NCBI RefSeq assembly: GCF_016757215.1
Contig: NZ_JAESIY010000006.1
Coordinates: forward strand, 203,300-267,299
Direction: 5' to 3'
Source: Fulvivirga sediminis
GTDB lineage: Bacteria > Bacteroidota > Bacteroidia > Cytophagales > Cyclobacteriaceae
Length of the DNA stretch: 64,000 nt
Part shown: piece by piece, positions 27,270-35,204 of the stretch
How positions within the stretch are numbered: position 1 is the stretch's first letter
Layout: the number at the start of each line of letters is the position of its first letter
The notes under the pieces: model-generated
What the model was told of the DNA's origin: nothing
Seen by the model: the letters and a program-made list of their open reading frames with translations, nothing else
Database searches by the model: none
Program-made: the position numbers and the translations under genes

Positions 27270-27851
27270 TTAAATTTTTGAAGATGATAAATAATCTGAT
27301 AGTTTATTAAAAGCCAATGCTCTGTGGCTTATTTTATTTTTTTCGTCCATAGACATCTGAGCAAAAGAAGTATCATAACCTTCTGGAACAAAAACAGGAT
27401 CATAACCAAAGCCTTTATCCCCGGTCTTTTTTGAAATTATTTTGCCTTTTACAATCCCTTCAAACTGTTTAGTTCCATCAGGAGTTACCAAAGTAATTAC
27501 TGTTCTGAACTGGGCACTACGATCTTCCTTTCCCTCAAGCTTATCTAATAACAGCTGGATATTAGCTTCATTATCTCGTTCATTCCCTGCATATCTGGCT
27601 GATCTTACCCCTGGCTCTCCATTAATAGAAGAGACCTCTAGACCTGTGTCATCAGCGAAGCATGAATAGCCAAATGTATCAAACACATATTGAGCCTTTT
27701 GCAGAGAGTTTCCCTCCAAAGTATCTTGGTCTTCTCTAAGCTCTTCAGTACAGCCTATTTTTTCTAAGGAGACTAATTCAAAATGAGGAGGCAACATATT
27801 CTGCACCTCCTCAAGTTTGTTTTTATTATTGGTAGCAAAGCAGATTTTCAT
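27270..27851 (-). CDS. rdgB: RdgB/HAM1 non-canonical purine NTP pyrophosphatase
   Basis: The 193-residue, full-length protein starts CFATNNKNKLEEVQNML (family start motif) and has SCFADDTGLEVSSINGEPGVRSARYAG, GKIISKKTGDKGFGYDPVFVPEG and NKISHRALAF. It hydrolyses ITP, dITP and XTP to the monophosphates, keeping deaminated purines out of DNA and RNA. It is 28 bases after the FKBP gene and 6 bases before udk, in the same operon. Confidence 0.96.
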   Translation of the reverse strand: MKICFATNNKNKLEEVQNMLPPHFELVSLEKIGCTEELREDQDTLEGNSLQKAQYVFDTFGYSCFADDTGLEVSSINGEPGVRSARYAGNERDNEANIQLLLDKLEGKEDRSAQFRTVITLVTPDGTKQFEGIVKGKIISKKTGDKGFGYDPVFVPEGYDTSFAQMSMDEKNKISHRALAFNKLSDYLSSSKI

Positions 27852-27879
27852 CTTACTTGATTGAACCTATTAATATTTT

Positions 27880-28836
27880 TTATTTATCGTCAGCAGACTT
27901 AATATCTACCAATTCTACATCAAACACTAAAATAGCATTAGCTGTGATCTCTTCACTTCTTTGACGTGGACCATAAGCTAATCCTGAAGGGATATATAAG
28001 GTAGCTTTTCCGCCTTCATTCAATAAAGCAACGCCTTCATCCCATCCTTTTATAACTCGTCCTTTTCCTAAAGGAAATTCTAAAGGACCATACCCATTAG
28101 GTCTGTCTTCATTATAAATACCTTGTTCTTTCGCTACAGACTCAATGCTAGTATCAAAATAAGGACCGTTTAATACATGACCTGCGTAGTTCACAGACAC
28201 TGTTTCTCCTACTTCAGGCTTATCTCCACTGCCTTCTTCCTTAATTACATAATATAAGCCAGACTCAGTTTTCTCTGCTTCAATATTATTTTCAGCAAGG
28301 TACTCTTCTATAATTTTAACATCAGTTTCTAACTGTGCGTCTGCTTCTTCGGCCATTTTTGCTTGTTGCTTTTGCATCATTTCTTGTCTCCATGCCATAA
28401 ACTCCTCCTGAGTCATTGCTTTTTCTACTCCTATATTAAAAGTAAGTGTACCTTCTTTATTTACAGTAGGAGGAACTGGTGATTTTACACTGTTAGCAAA
28501 AAAGTCTGCAATGCTAATTTGAAAACTAACACTGTCTCCTACACTCAGTTCATTTAATATTTCTTCAATACTGCCCTGGCTAGAACTCCAAATAGAATCA
28601 TTTTTGGGTACGATGGCTGGGATCTCCTTTTCAGCGGTAGTCATCCAAGTAGAATCATTATCATCTTTGTATGACATGTTCAATACAAGAAAGAGGCTAT
28701 CTTTAATCACTTCACCATCTCCTTTTTCCAAGACAGTATAGGTAAGACCAGAAGCAGTTTGTTTTTCCTTTTGTCCGCAAGATTGCAAGACTACTGCCAT
28801 TAATAGCGCCAACATTAGGTTTACTTTGTTAATCAT
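27880..28836 (-). CDS. FKBP-type peptidyl-prolyl isomerase lipoprotein
   Basis: The 318-residue protein has a lipobox LLMAVVLQSC (Cys20). An N-terminal domain (about 30-137) is a diverged FKBP-like fold (GLTYTVLEKGDGEVIKD). A charged, Met/Gln-rich helical linker follows (about 138-190), then a classical C-terminal FKBP domain (about 192-312: ESGLYYVIKEEGSG, GETVSVNYAGHVLNGPYFDTS, FPLGKGRVIKGWDEGVALLNEGGKATLYIP). It should act as a proline isomerase or chaperone in the periplasm, anchored to a membrane. It begins directly after the stop of the DHH gene. Confidence 0.92.
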   Translation of the reverse strand: MINKVNLMLALLMAVVLQSCGQKEKQTASGLTYTVLEKGDGEVIKDSLFLVLNMSYKDDNDSTWMTTAEKEIPAIVPKNDSIWSSSQGSIEEILNELSVGDSVSFQISIADFFANSVKSPVPPTVNKEGTLTFNIGVEKAMTQEEFMAWRQEMMQKQQAKMAEEADAQLETDVKIIEEYLAENNIEAEKTESGLYYVIKEEGSGDKPEVGETVSVNYAGHVLNGPYFDTSIESVAKEQGIYNEDRPNGYGPLEFPLGKGRVIKGWDEGVALLNEGGKATLYIPSGLAYGPRQRSEEITANAILVFDVELVDIKSADDK

Positions 28837-29865
28837 CTAAGCGTATGTATTTATAGGGTTACTTAATTCGTTTTTATATTCGTTGAGAAGTTGTTTAAAC
28901 TTATCCACTGTCTCTTCCAAAGACAGATCAGATTTACCACCGGCGGCATTTTTATGACCACCTCCTTCAAAATGCTTGCGCGCAAATTCATTCGCAGAAA
29001 ATCCTCCCACAGATCTGAAAGAAATTTTAACTACATCTGTCCTATCTATCATCAGTGCGGCAAACTTAATTCCTTCTATAGAAAGTGCATAATTCACCAG
29101 ACCTTCTGTATCTCCTGTTCTTGACCGAAATTGTTCCAGATCTTCAGTAGATATAGCAAAGTAAGCGGTGTTTAACTCTGGCATTACAGTAAGCCTTTCA
29201 CTAAGTGCGTAGCCTAAGAATTTCAGTTTATCCAAACTGTTCGTATCATATACCAGTTTAGAAACTTTAGCCGCATCAGCTCCTTTATCTACCAGCTCCC
29301 CGCATACTCTAAACACATGACGTGTAGTGTTAGAATGCTTGAAACCTCCTGTATCTGTCATAATACCAGCGTATAAAGCTTCCGCCATATCTTTACTGAT
29401 TAATGACTCATCACCTAACATATGAATAAGATCATAAATAAGCTCCGCCGTAGCCGCTGCATCTGTACTCCACATTTGAAAGTCTGCAAAGTCTTCAGGT
29501 TCAAGATGATGGTCAATAAGCACCTTCACGCACTGTGCCTCCGTCACTTTATCTCCAAGACCATTGATTCTTTGCAAACTTGAAAAGTCCAGACAAAATA
29601 TTATATCAGCCTCTTTAATGAGTTGACATGACTCCTCCTCATTCCCCTCATCATACACTATAACCTGATCATTACCTTTCATCCAGGTTAAAAAATCCGC
29701 ATAATCAGTGGGAGTGATCACGGTAACATCGTGTCCCTTCATTTTTAGATACTCAGCTAAACCTAAAGATGATCCCAACGCATCAGCATCTGGCTTATGG
29801 TGTGTAGTAATAACCACCTTCTTCGGAGTACTGATGAGCGTTTTAAAAGCTTCCAGATTTTGCAT
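28837..29865 (-). CDS. DHH/DHHA1 phosphoesterase (NrnA-like nanoRNase / pAp phosphatase)
   Basis: The 342-residue protein has HHKPDADALGSSLGL (22-36), the second metal motif FCLDFSS, the DHH motif VLIDHHLEP, and the C-terminal DHHA1 motif GGGHKNAAGG. These are the marks of NrnA-type proteins, which degrade short oligoribonucleotides and in several species also 3'-phosphoadenosine 5'-phosphate. It is the first gene of a minus-strand run (DHH, FKBP, rdgB, udk). Which of the two activities dominates is not visible. Confidence 0.92.
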   Translation of the reverse strand: MQNLEAFKTLISTPKKVVITTHHKPDADALGSSLGLAEYLKMKGHDVTVITPTDYADFLTWMKGNDQVIVYDEGNEEESCQLIKEADIIFCLDFSSLQRINGLGDKVTEAQCVKVLIDHHLEPEDFADFQMWSTDAAATAELIYDLIHMLGDESLISKDMAEALYAGIMTDTGGFKHSNTTRHVFRVCGELVDKGADAAKVSKLVYDTNSLDKLKFLGYALSERLTVMPELNTAYFAISTEDLEQFRSRTGDTEGLVNYALSIEGIKFAALMIDRTDVVKISFRSVGGFSANEFARKHFEGGGHKNAAGGKSDLSLEETVDKFKQLLNEYKNELSNPINTYA

Positions 29866-30017
29866 TGTTGCTTATCTCTGCCTATAGAAAAGGCTGGTTT
29901 AAGTTTTGGTAAACGGCAAAATTGATAATAAAATCATTCATATACAAAATACCTACCCACGATTATCAAAAAGCAGGATTTTAACAACATAGAGAACGTT
30001 TATTTCAATATTGTTTT

Positions 30018-30025
30018 TAGCTTTG
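30018..30025 (+). promoter_or_regulatory. Candidate -7 element for ndk
   Basis: TAGCTTTG fits TAnnTTTG and lies 29 bases before the ndk ATG. No clear TTTG -33 partner is seen. Confidence 0.4.
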
Positions 30026-30054
30026 CCTGAGATCAACAAAACACAAATTCAACT

Positions 30055-30474
30055 ATGGCTGGAAACAGAACTTTCACAATGATAAAGCCTGATGCAGTAG
30101 GTGCAGGTAATACAGGAGCAATCATTAAAATGATTGAAGAAGCAGGTTTTAAAATTGTAGCAATGAAAAAGGCCTTGCTTACTAAAGAAAGAGCAGGTCA
30201 GTTTTATGAAGTACATAAAGAAAGACCGTTTTATAACGACCTTACTACTTATATGTCTTCAGGCGCTATTGTACCTATGATACTAGAAAAAGACAACGCA
30301 GTAGAGGATTTCAGAAAACTGATTGGTGCTACTAACCCTAAAGAGGCTGCCGAAGGCACTATCAGAGCAATTTTCGCAGAATCTATCGAAGCTAATGCAA
30401 TACATGGCTCAGACTCTGATGAGAATGCTGAGATTGAAGGAAAATTCTTCTTTGCTGAAGTAGAGAAATTCTAA
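30055..30474 (+). CDS. ndk: Nucleoside-diphosphate kinase
   Basis: The 139-residue, full-length protein has [36 protein letters not shown] and the active-site segment [12 protein letters not shown], with the phospho-accepting His at 117. It balances NTP and dNTP pools by phosphate transfer. The gene stands alone, divergent from the DHH gene and followed by a strong terminator. Confidence 0.97.
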   Translation: MAGNRTFTMIKPDAVGAGNTGAIIKMIEEAGFKIVAMKKALLTKERAGQFYEVHKERPFYNDLTTYMSSGAIVPMILEKDNAVEDFRKLIGATNPKEAAEGTIRAIFAESIEANAIHGSDSDENAEIEGKFFFAEVEKF

Positions 30475-30491
30475 AAAAAATATTTAGAAAT

Positions 30492-30534
30492 AAAATAAAA
30501 GCAGGCTTGAAACACTAAAACCTGCTTTTATTTT
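30492..30534. terminator. Bidirectional terminator, ndk / aldehyde dehydrogenase
   Basis: A perfect 14-bp stem (AAAATAAAAGCAGG / CCTGCTTTTATTTT) overlaps the stop codon of the convergent aldehyde dehydrogenase gene. Confidence 0.85.
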
Positions 30535-31973
30535 AAAGAAACACATACATTCTTCGCCTCCGTAAAAAACCTTAAAGCCTCTTCCCCTCCCTCACGACCT
30601 ACACCAGATTGTTTAACCCCTCCAAAAGGAGTTCTCAAATCTCTCAATAACCAGCAATTAACCCAAACTATACCACATTTGAGTTCATCAGCAACTCGAT
30701 GGGCTCGCTTCAAGCTATCAGTAAAAATAGTAGCAGAAAGTCCATAGACCGTACTATTAGCATAATTAACTACCTCCTCTTCACTATCAAATGGCATCAC
30801 AGTTACCACAGGCCCAAATATCTCTTCTTGATTTACTTTGCAGGTATAATCTAAACCGGTGATTACAGTTGGTGCTATAAAATAGCCCTTCTCACATCTT
30901 CCTGATACTTTCACCTGCTGTCCTCCACATTGAATTTCACCTCCTTCTTTCCTTGCCAAATCTATATAAGCTAATACTTTATTCATATGAGCCTGCGAAA
31001 CTACAGCCCCAATATCAGAACCTGATTCCATCGGGTCTCCCACCTTCAGTGCAGCCACTCGGTCTACAAATTGCTTTAAAAATTGATTATAAATGCCGCT
31101 CTGAACAAGTATCCTTGATCCACATAAGCAAATTTGGCCTTGATTAGAAAATGATGACCTTAATGAGACTTCGATAGTATTTTGTAAATCACAATCATCA
31201 AAAATAATATTGGGATTTTTACCTCCCAGCTCTAATGACAACTTCTTAAACATTGGAGCTGCGGCAGCAGCGATAGCCTTACCCGTAGTGGTACCTCCCG
31301 TAAATGAAATAAGCGGTATATCTGGATGCGCTACTATAGCTTGTCCTACTTTTGCCCCTAACCCGTGCACTATATTTAATACTCCGGCTGGCAAACCGGC
31401 TTCTATGCATATTTTTGAAAAGAGATAAGCAGTCATGGGAGTTACCTCCGAAGGCTTAGCGACTACCGTATTACCTGCAGCCAGAGCTGGCGCTATTTTC
31501 CAGGTAAACAGATATAAAGGCAGGTTCCATGGAGAAATACAACCTGCCACCCCCACTGGCTTTCTAGTAGTATAGTTAATAGCCTTATCATCTGTAAGGT
31601 GAGATTCTGAAGAAAAATGAAGTACAGCACTGGCAAAAAAGCGCATATTACTACTCGCCCTGGGTATATCTACAGACCGAGCTAATGACAATGGCTTACC
31701 ATTATCAATGCATTCTGCCTTAGCCAGTAAGTTATGATCTCTTTCTATTAAATCTGCAATTTTCATTAACAATGCAGCGCGTTCTGCCACAGGCATAGCA
31801 GACCAAACAGGAAAAGCTCTGACAGCTGCCTTTGCCGCCAATTGCACATCTCTTTCGTCAGAATCAGGAATCAAACTATACACTGACCCTTCTGAAGGGT
31901 TATAGTTATCAATATAATTCCTTGACAAAGAATCATTTAACTCTCCATCTATATAGTTCTGTATTTTCTGCAT
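30528..31973 (-). CDS. Aldehyde dehydrogenase, probable 2-aminomuconic semialdehyde dehydrogenase
   Basis: The start is placed at ATG 31973 (MQKIQNYIDGELND); a 7-codon extension needs a TTG. The 481-residue protein has the ALDH core: SPWNLPLYLFTWKIAPALAAGN, FTGGTTTGKAI, LELGGKNPNIIFDD (general base Glu), NQGQICLCGSR (nucleophile Cys) and EEIFGPVVTVMPF. NAD(P)-dependent ALDHs of this subgroup include 2-aminomuconic semialdehyde and 2-hydroxymuconic semialdehyde dehydrogenases. The divergent 3-hydroxyanthranilate dioxygenase, kynureninase and kynurenine monooxygenase genes make the aminomuconate role the best guess. It lies 27 bases after the SDR gene. Confidence 0.85.
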   Translation of the reverse strand: MQKIQNYIDGELNDSLSRNYIDNYNPSEGSVYSLIPDSDERDVQLAAKAAVRAFPVWSAMPVAERAALLMKIADLIERDHNLLAKAECIDNGKPLSLARSVDIPRASSNMRFFASAVLHFSSESHLTDDKAINYTTRKPVGVAGCISPWNLPLYLFTWKIAPALAAGNTVVAKPSEVTPMTAYLFSKICIEAGLPAGVLNIVHGLGAKVGQAIVAHPDIPLISFTGGTTTGKAIAAAAAPMFKKLSLELGGKNPNIIFDDCDLQNTIEVSLRSSFSNQGQICLCGSRILVQSGIYNQFLKQFVDRVAALKVGDPMESGSDIGAVVSQAHMNKVLAYIDLARKEGGEIQCGGQQVKVSGRCEKGYFIAPTVITGLDYTCKVNQEEIFGPVVTVMPFDSEEEVVNYANSTVYGLSATIFTDSLKRAHRVADELKCGIVWVNCWLLRDLRTPFGGVKQSGVGREGGEEALRFFTEAKNVCVSLK

Positions 31974-32000
31974 TGTTACTGAAAATTTAAACAATCTCCA

Positions 32001-32789
32001 TCAAAGGCAGCCTAACCGGCCGCCATCTACAGGGAGGTTAACACCATTAATATAAGCTGCTGCTGGACTAGCCAAAAAAGCTATTGCTGCTGCCGTTTCA
32101 GATGCCTCACCAAATCTTTGTGCAGGAACTCCCTGTTTCATATTATCTTCAACTTCAGCCTCACTTATACCATTCTTCTTAGCATTATTACTGATGATGG
32201 ACCTAAGACGAGCGGTCTCTGTAAACCCAGGCAGTATATTATTTACAGTAATACCATATGATCCCAATTCCAACGATAGTGTTTTTGACCAATTAGCCAC
32301 TGCACCTCTTATGGTATTAGAAACCCCAAGACCTGGAATAGGCACTTTTACAGAGGTAGAAATAACGTTAATAATTCTTCCATAACCCAAACTCTTCATT
32401 GATGGCACTACTGCCTGAGCTAAAATTTGGTTACATATCAAATGTCTCTTAAAAGCTTGAGTGAACTCATCCAGTTCAGCATCAATGGCTGCACCCCCAG
32501 CCGGACCTCCTGTATTGTTTATGAGTATATGAATATCGTTTTCTTTTACGAGATAAGCATTAACGCCATTTTTCAAGCTTTCAGGATCATCAAAATCAGC
32601 ACATATATAATGGTGCTGAGGGTCTCCTACCACAGGCAACTCATCTAGCACTTCTTGCAACTTATTTTCATCTCGAGCTACTAAGGTAATGTGAGCTCCT
32701 AAGCTGGCTAGCTCAATGGCTGTAGCTTTACCTATCCCCTGAGTACTACCACAAACCAATGCTCTTTTGCCTCTTAAATCTATATCCAT
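32001..32789 (-). CDS. Atypical SDR family protein in kynurenine cluster
   Basis: The 262-residue Rossmann protein has the dinucleotide motif CGSTQGIGKAT (13-23), the NNTGG motif (91-95), strand IINVISTS with S144 at the catalytic Ser position, and a C-terminal VNLPVDGGRLG. The usual YxxxK is replaced: the aligned segment reads S157-N-T-I-R161. Without Tyr and Lys it may not be an ordinary dehydrogenase, or it uses another mechanism. It is first in a two-gene minus-strand unit with the aldehyde dehydrogenase, facing the 3-hydroxyanthranilate dioxygenase gene, so a step after ring opening, or a structural role, is possible. Confidence 0.8.
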   Translation of the reverse strand: MDIDLRGKRALVCGSTQGIGKATAIELASLGAHITLVARDENKLQEVLDELPVVGDPQHHYICADFDDPESLKNGVNAYLVKENDIHILINNTGGPAGGAAIDAELDEFTQAFKRHLICNQILAQAVVPSMKSLGYGRIINVISTSVKVPIPGLGVSNTIRGAVANWSKTLSLELGSYGITVNNILPGFTETARLRSIISNNAKKNGISEAEVEDNMKQGVPAQRFGEASETAAAIAFLASPAAAYINGVNLPVDGGRLGCL

Positions 32790-32898
32790 GACTATTTATG
32801 TTCTTTTAGGTTCAAAATTCACTAAATTTAAGAATAAATGAACAGGAAGCCGAACCCCGCTTACTGGTTCAATAATCATTTTATTAATTAGAAATATA

Positions 32899-33426
32899 AT
32901 GGCTATTAAAAGACCTTTTAACCTTAAAAAGTGGATAGAGGAAAATCGAGACCTCTTAAAACCTCCGGTAGGCAATAAAAACTTATACGCAGATGCCGGT
33001 GATTATATTGTAATGATAGTAGGTGGACCTAATGCTCGAAAAGATTACCATTATAATGAAACCGAAGAGCTTTTTTATCAGCTAGAGGGCGACATAATGG
33101 TGAAAATACAGGAAGATGGAAAAGCCGTAGATATACCTATCAGTGAAGGTGAAATGTACCTTAACCCTGCCAAAGTACCTCACTCTCCTATCAGATCTGC
33201 CGGAAGTGTAGGGCTAGTCATAGAGCGAAAAAGAGACGAGAATTTTACCGATGGCCTTCTCTGGTATTGTGAAAAATGCAACCACAAACTACACGAAACC
33301 TATTTTCCTCTTCATAATATTGAAACAGACTTTCTACCCAGGTTCAAAGAGTTTTATAGTTCTGAAAAGCTGCGGACCTGTGATAACTGCGGCCATGTAA
33401 TGGAATCTGACAAAAAATTTGTTTAA
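32899..33426 (+). CDS. nbaC: 3-hydroxyanthranilate 3,4-dioxygenase
   Basis: The 175-residue cupin protein has MAIKRPFNLKKWIEENRDLLKPPVGN, DYIVMIVGGPNARKDYHYNETEELFYQLEG (iron ligands His and Glu), KVPHSPIR (second His) and LVIERKR. The C-terminal half carries two Cys pairs (CEKC and CDNC) forming the rubredoxin-like iron site of bacterial enzymes. It opens the ring of 3-hydroxyanthranilate to 2-amino-3-carboxymuconate semialdehyde. It is the first gene of the plus-strand kynurenine operon. Confidence 0.95.
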   Translation: MAIKRPFNLKKWIEENRDLLKPPVGNKNLYADAGDYIVMIVGGPNARKDYHYNETEELFYQLEGDIMVKIQEDGKAVDIPISEGEMYLNPAKVPHSPIRSAGSVGLVIERKRDENFTDGLLWYCEKCNHKLHETYFPLHNIETDFLPRFKEFYSSEKLRTCDNCGHVMESDKKFV

Positions 33427-33433
33427 TAGGTTA

Positions 33434-33916
33434 ATGAAGAAACTATTTCAATCTCCTGTTGGCCCCCTTTGTATTGAAGCTAATGAAGAAAGCCTTTTAT
33501 CGATCACTTTTAATCCTTCTGATATTGATCCATCAGAAAGTAAAAAAAGCAACGTAATTGATCATTGCATTGCTGAACTGGATCAATACTTTAAAGGCAC
33601 CCTCAAAACTTTTACCGTCCCTTTGCTGCTCAATGGAACCGCCTTTCAAAATAAAGTATGGTCTGAACTCACAAAAATACCTTATGGAAAAACTATTTCA
33701 TATTCTGAACTTGCCCTCAGGTTGGGAGATGTCAAATGTATAAGAGCTGCAGGCACGGCAAATGGCAAGAACAAGTTACCGATTATAATCCCTTGTCACC
33801 GCGTAATAGGTAAAGATGGCCAACTAGTTGGTTTCGCCGGAGGCTTAGATAAGAAAGAATGGCTTTTAAAACACGAAGGCATTATCAAGGGCGCACAGAT
33901 GAAAATTTTTGGGTAA
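33434..33916 (+). CDS. ogt: Methylated-DNA-[protein]-cysteine methyltransferase (Ogt type)
   Basis: The start is set at ATG 33434 (MKKLFQSPVGPLCIEA), 7 bases after the dioxygenase stop; a longer frame begins with TTG at 33419. The 160-residue protein has FQNKVWSELTKIPYGKTISYSELA (DNA-binding helix-turn-helix), RAAGTANGKN and the alkyl-acceptor motif PIIIPCHRVIG, then GFAGGLDKKEWLLKHE. It repairs O6-alkylguanine by one-time transfer to the Cys. Its place between two kynurenine genes on the same strand with small gaps is unusual and probably reflects incidental operon insertion. Confidence 0.95.
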   Translation: MKKLFQSPVGPLCIEANEESLLSITFNPSDIDPSESKKSNVIDHCIAELDQYFKGTLKTFTVPLLLNGTAFQNKVWSELTKIPYGKTISYSELALRLGDVKCIRAAGTANGKNKLPIIIPCHRVIGKDGQLVGFAGGLDKKEWLLKHEGIIKGAQMKIFG

Positions 33917-33938
33917 TATTGAGTTAAAAGTAAAAGCC

Positions 33939-35204
33939 ATGGACTATCAGGATTCTTTAGAATTTGCTCAACATAAAGACCAAATAGATTCTCTCAAAGA
34001 CTTCAGAGATCAATTTCACATCCCTGAGCTCAACGGCAAAGCCAGTATTTACTTTACAGGCAACAGTCTGGGACTTCAGCCCAAAACCACAGCAAAATAT
34101 GTAAACGAAGAATTAGAAGGTTGGGCCACACTAGGTGTAGAAGGTCATTTTCATTCCAACAAAAGACCTTGGTTTGAATATCACAAATTCAGCAAAGAGA
34201 CACTTTCTAAAATAATGGGGGCTAACCCCTCCGAGGTGGTTTCTATGAATAGCCTTACCACTAACCTCCATCTTTTGCTCATCTCTTTTTACAGACCAAC
34301 AAAAGAAAGGTATAAGATCATCATGGAAGCAGGAGCTTTTCCTTCAGATCAATATGCTGTAGAAAGTCAGATAAAATTGCATGGCTTTGATTATGAAGAC
34401 GCTTTGATCGAGGTACACCCTAAAGAAGGGAAGAATACCTTAGACATAGATGATATTAACAGCGCCATCGATGAAGCAGGAGATTCGCTTGCACTGGTGC
34501 TTTTTGGAGCAGTACAATATTACACCGGTCAATTCTTTCCTATAAAAGAAATTACCGAAGCAACTCACAAAGTGGGTGCAATTGCTGGCTTTGACTTAGC
34601 ACATGCTGCAGGCAATGTTCCTCTTTCACTTCATGATGATGAGGTTGACTTTGCCGCCTGGTGCACTTACAAATATTTAAACTCTGGGCCAGGTGGAATC
34701 AGCGGCATATTTGTTCATGACAAGCACGGCCTCAACCCAGATACTCCTCGCCTGGCGGGCTGGTGGGGCCACGATGAAAGCTCCCGATTTAAAATGGAAA
34801 AAGGCTTCAAACCCATGCCCGGCGCCGATGGATGGCAAACGAGCAACGTTAACATTATGAGCAGCGCTATAAACTTAGCGGCCTTGGAAATATTCGACAA
34901 GGCAGGTATGGAAGCCCTAAGAAAAAAGAGCATCGAGCTTACTGGCTTTCTTGAGTTTTTGTTAAAAAAATTAGAGGGTATCCGGATAATAACACCTGAG
35001 AACCCCGCCGAAAGAGGTTGCCAGCTGTCATTAGAAGCTAAAAAGAATGGCAAAGCCGCCTTTAATCAACTTACAGAAGCAGGCGTAGTAGCTGACTGGC
35101 GCGAACCCAATGCCATCAGAGTAGCTCCCGTACCCCTTTATAATACCTTTTCAGAAGTATACCGATTTTATGACATCTTAAAACAAGCTGTACCCAATGA
35201 ATAA
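33939..35204 (+). CDS. kynU: Kynureninase
   Basis: The start is set at ATG 33939 (MDYQDSLEFAQHKDQ), 22 bases after ogt; the longer frame starts at a TTG inside ogt. The 421-residue PLP enzyme has IYFTGNSLGLQPK, MNSLTTNLHLLLISFYRPT, FGAVQYYTGQFF, GFDLAHAAGNVPL (cofactor Asp), WCTYKYLNSGPGGISG with the Schiff-base Lys at 245, and LAGWWGHDE. It splits kynurenine or 3-hydroxykynurenine to (3-hydroxy)anthranilate and alanine. It overlaps kmo by 8 bases. Confidence 0.96.
   Translation: MDYQDSLEFAQHKDQIDSLKDFRDQFHIPELNGKASIYFTGNSLGLQPKTTAKYVNEELEGWATLGVEGHFHSNKRPWFEYHKFSKETLSKIMGANPSEVVSMNSLTTNLHLLLISFYRPTKERYKIIMEAGAFPSDQYAVESQIKLHGFDYEDALIEVHPKEGKNTLDIDDINSAIDEAGDSLALVLFGAVQYYTGQFFPIKEITEATHKVGAIAGFDLAHAAGNVPLSLHDDEVDFAAWCTYKYLNSGPGGISGIFVHDKHGLNPDTPRLAGWWGHDESSRFKMEKGFKPMPGADGWQTSNVNIMSSAINLAALEIFDKAGMEALRKKSIELTGFLEFLLKKLEGIRIITPENPAERGCQLSLEAKKNGKAAFNQLTEAGVVADWREPNAIRVAPVPLYNTFSEVYRFYDILKQAVPNE

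Noticed and set aside
33419..33433. TTG start of ogt overlapping the dioxygenase gene
   Set aside because: ATG at 33434 gives the normal Ogt N-terminus and removes the overlap.
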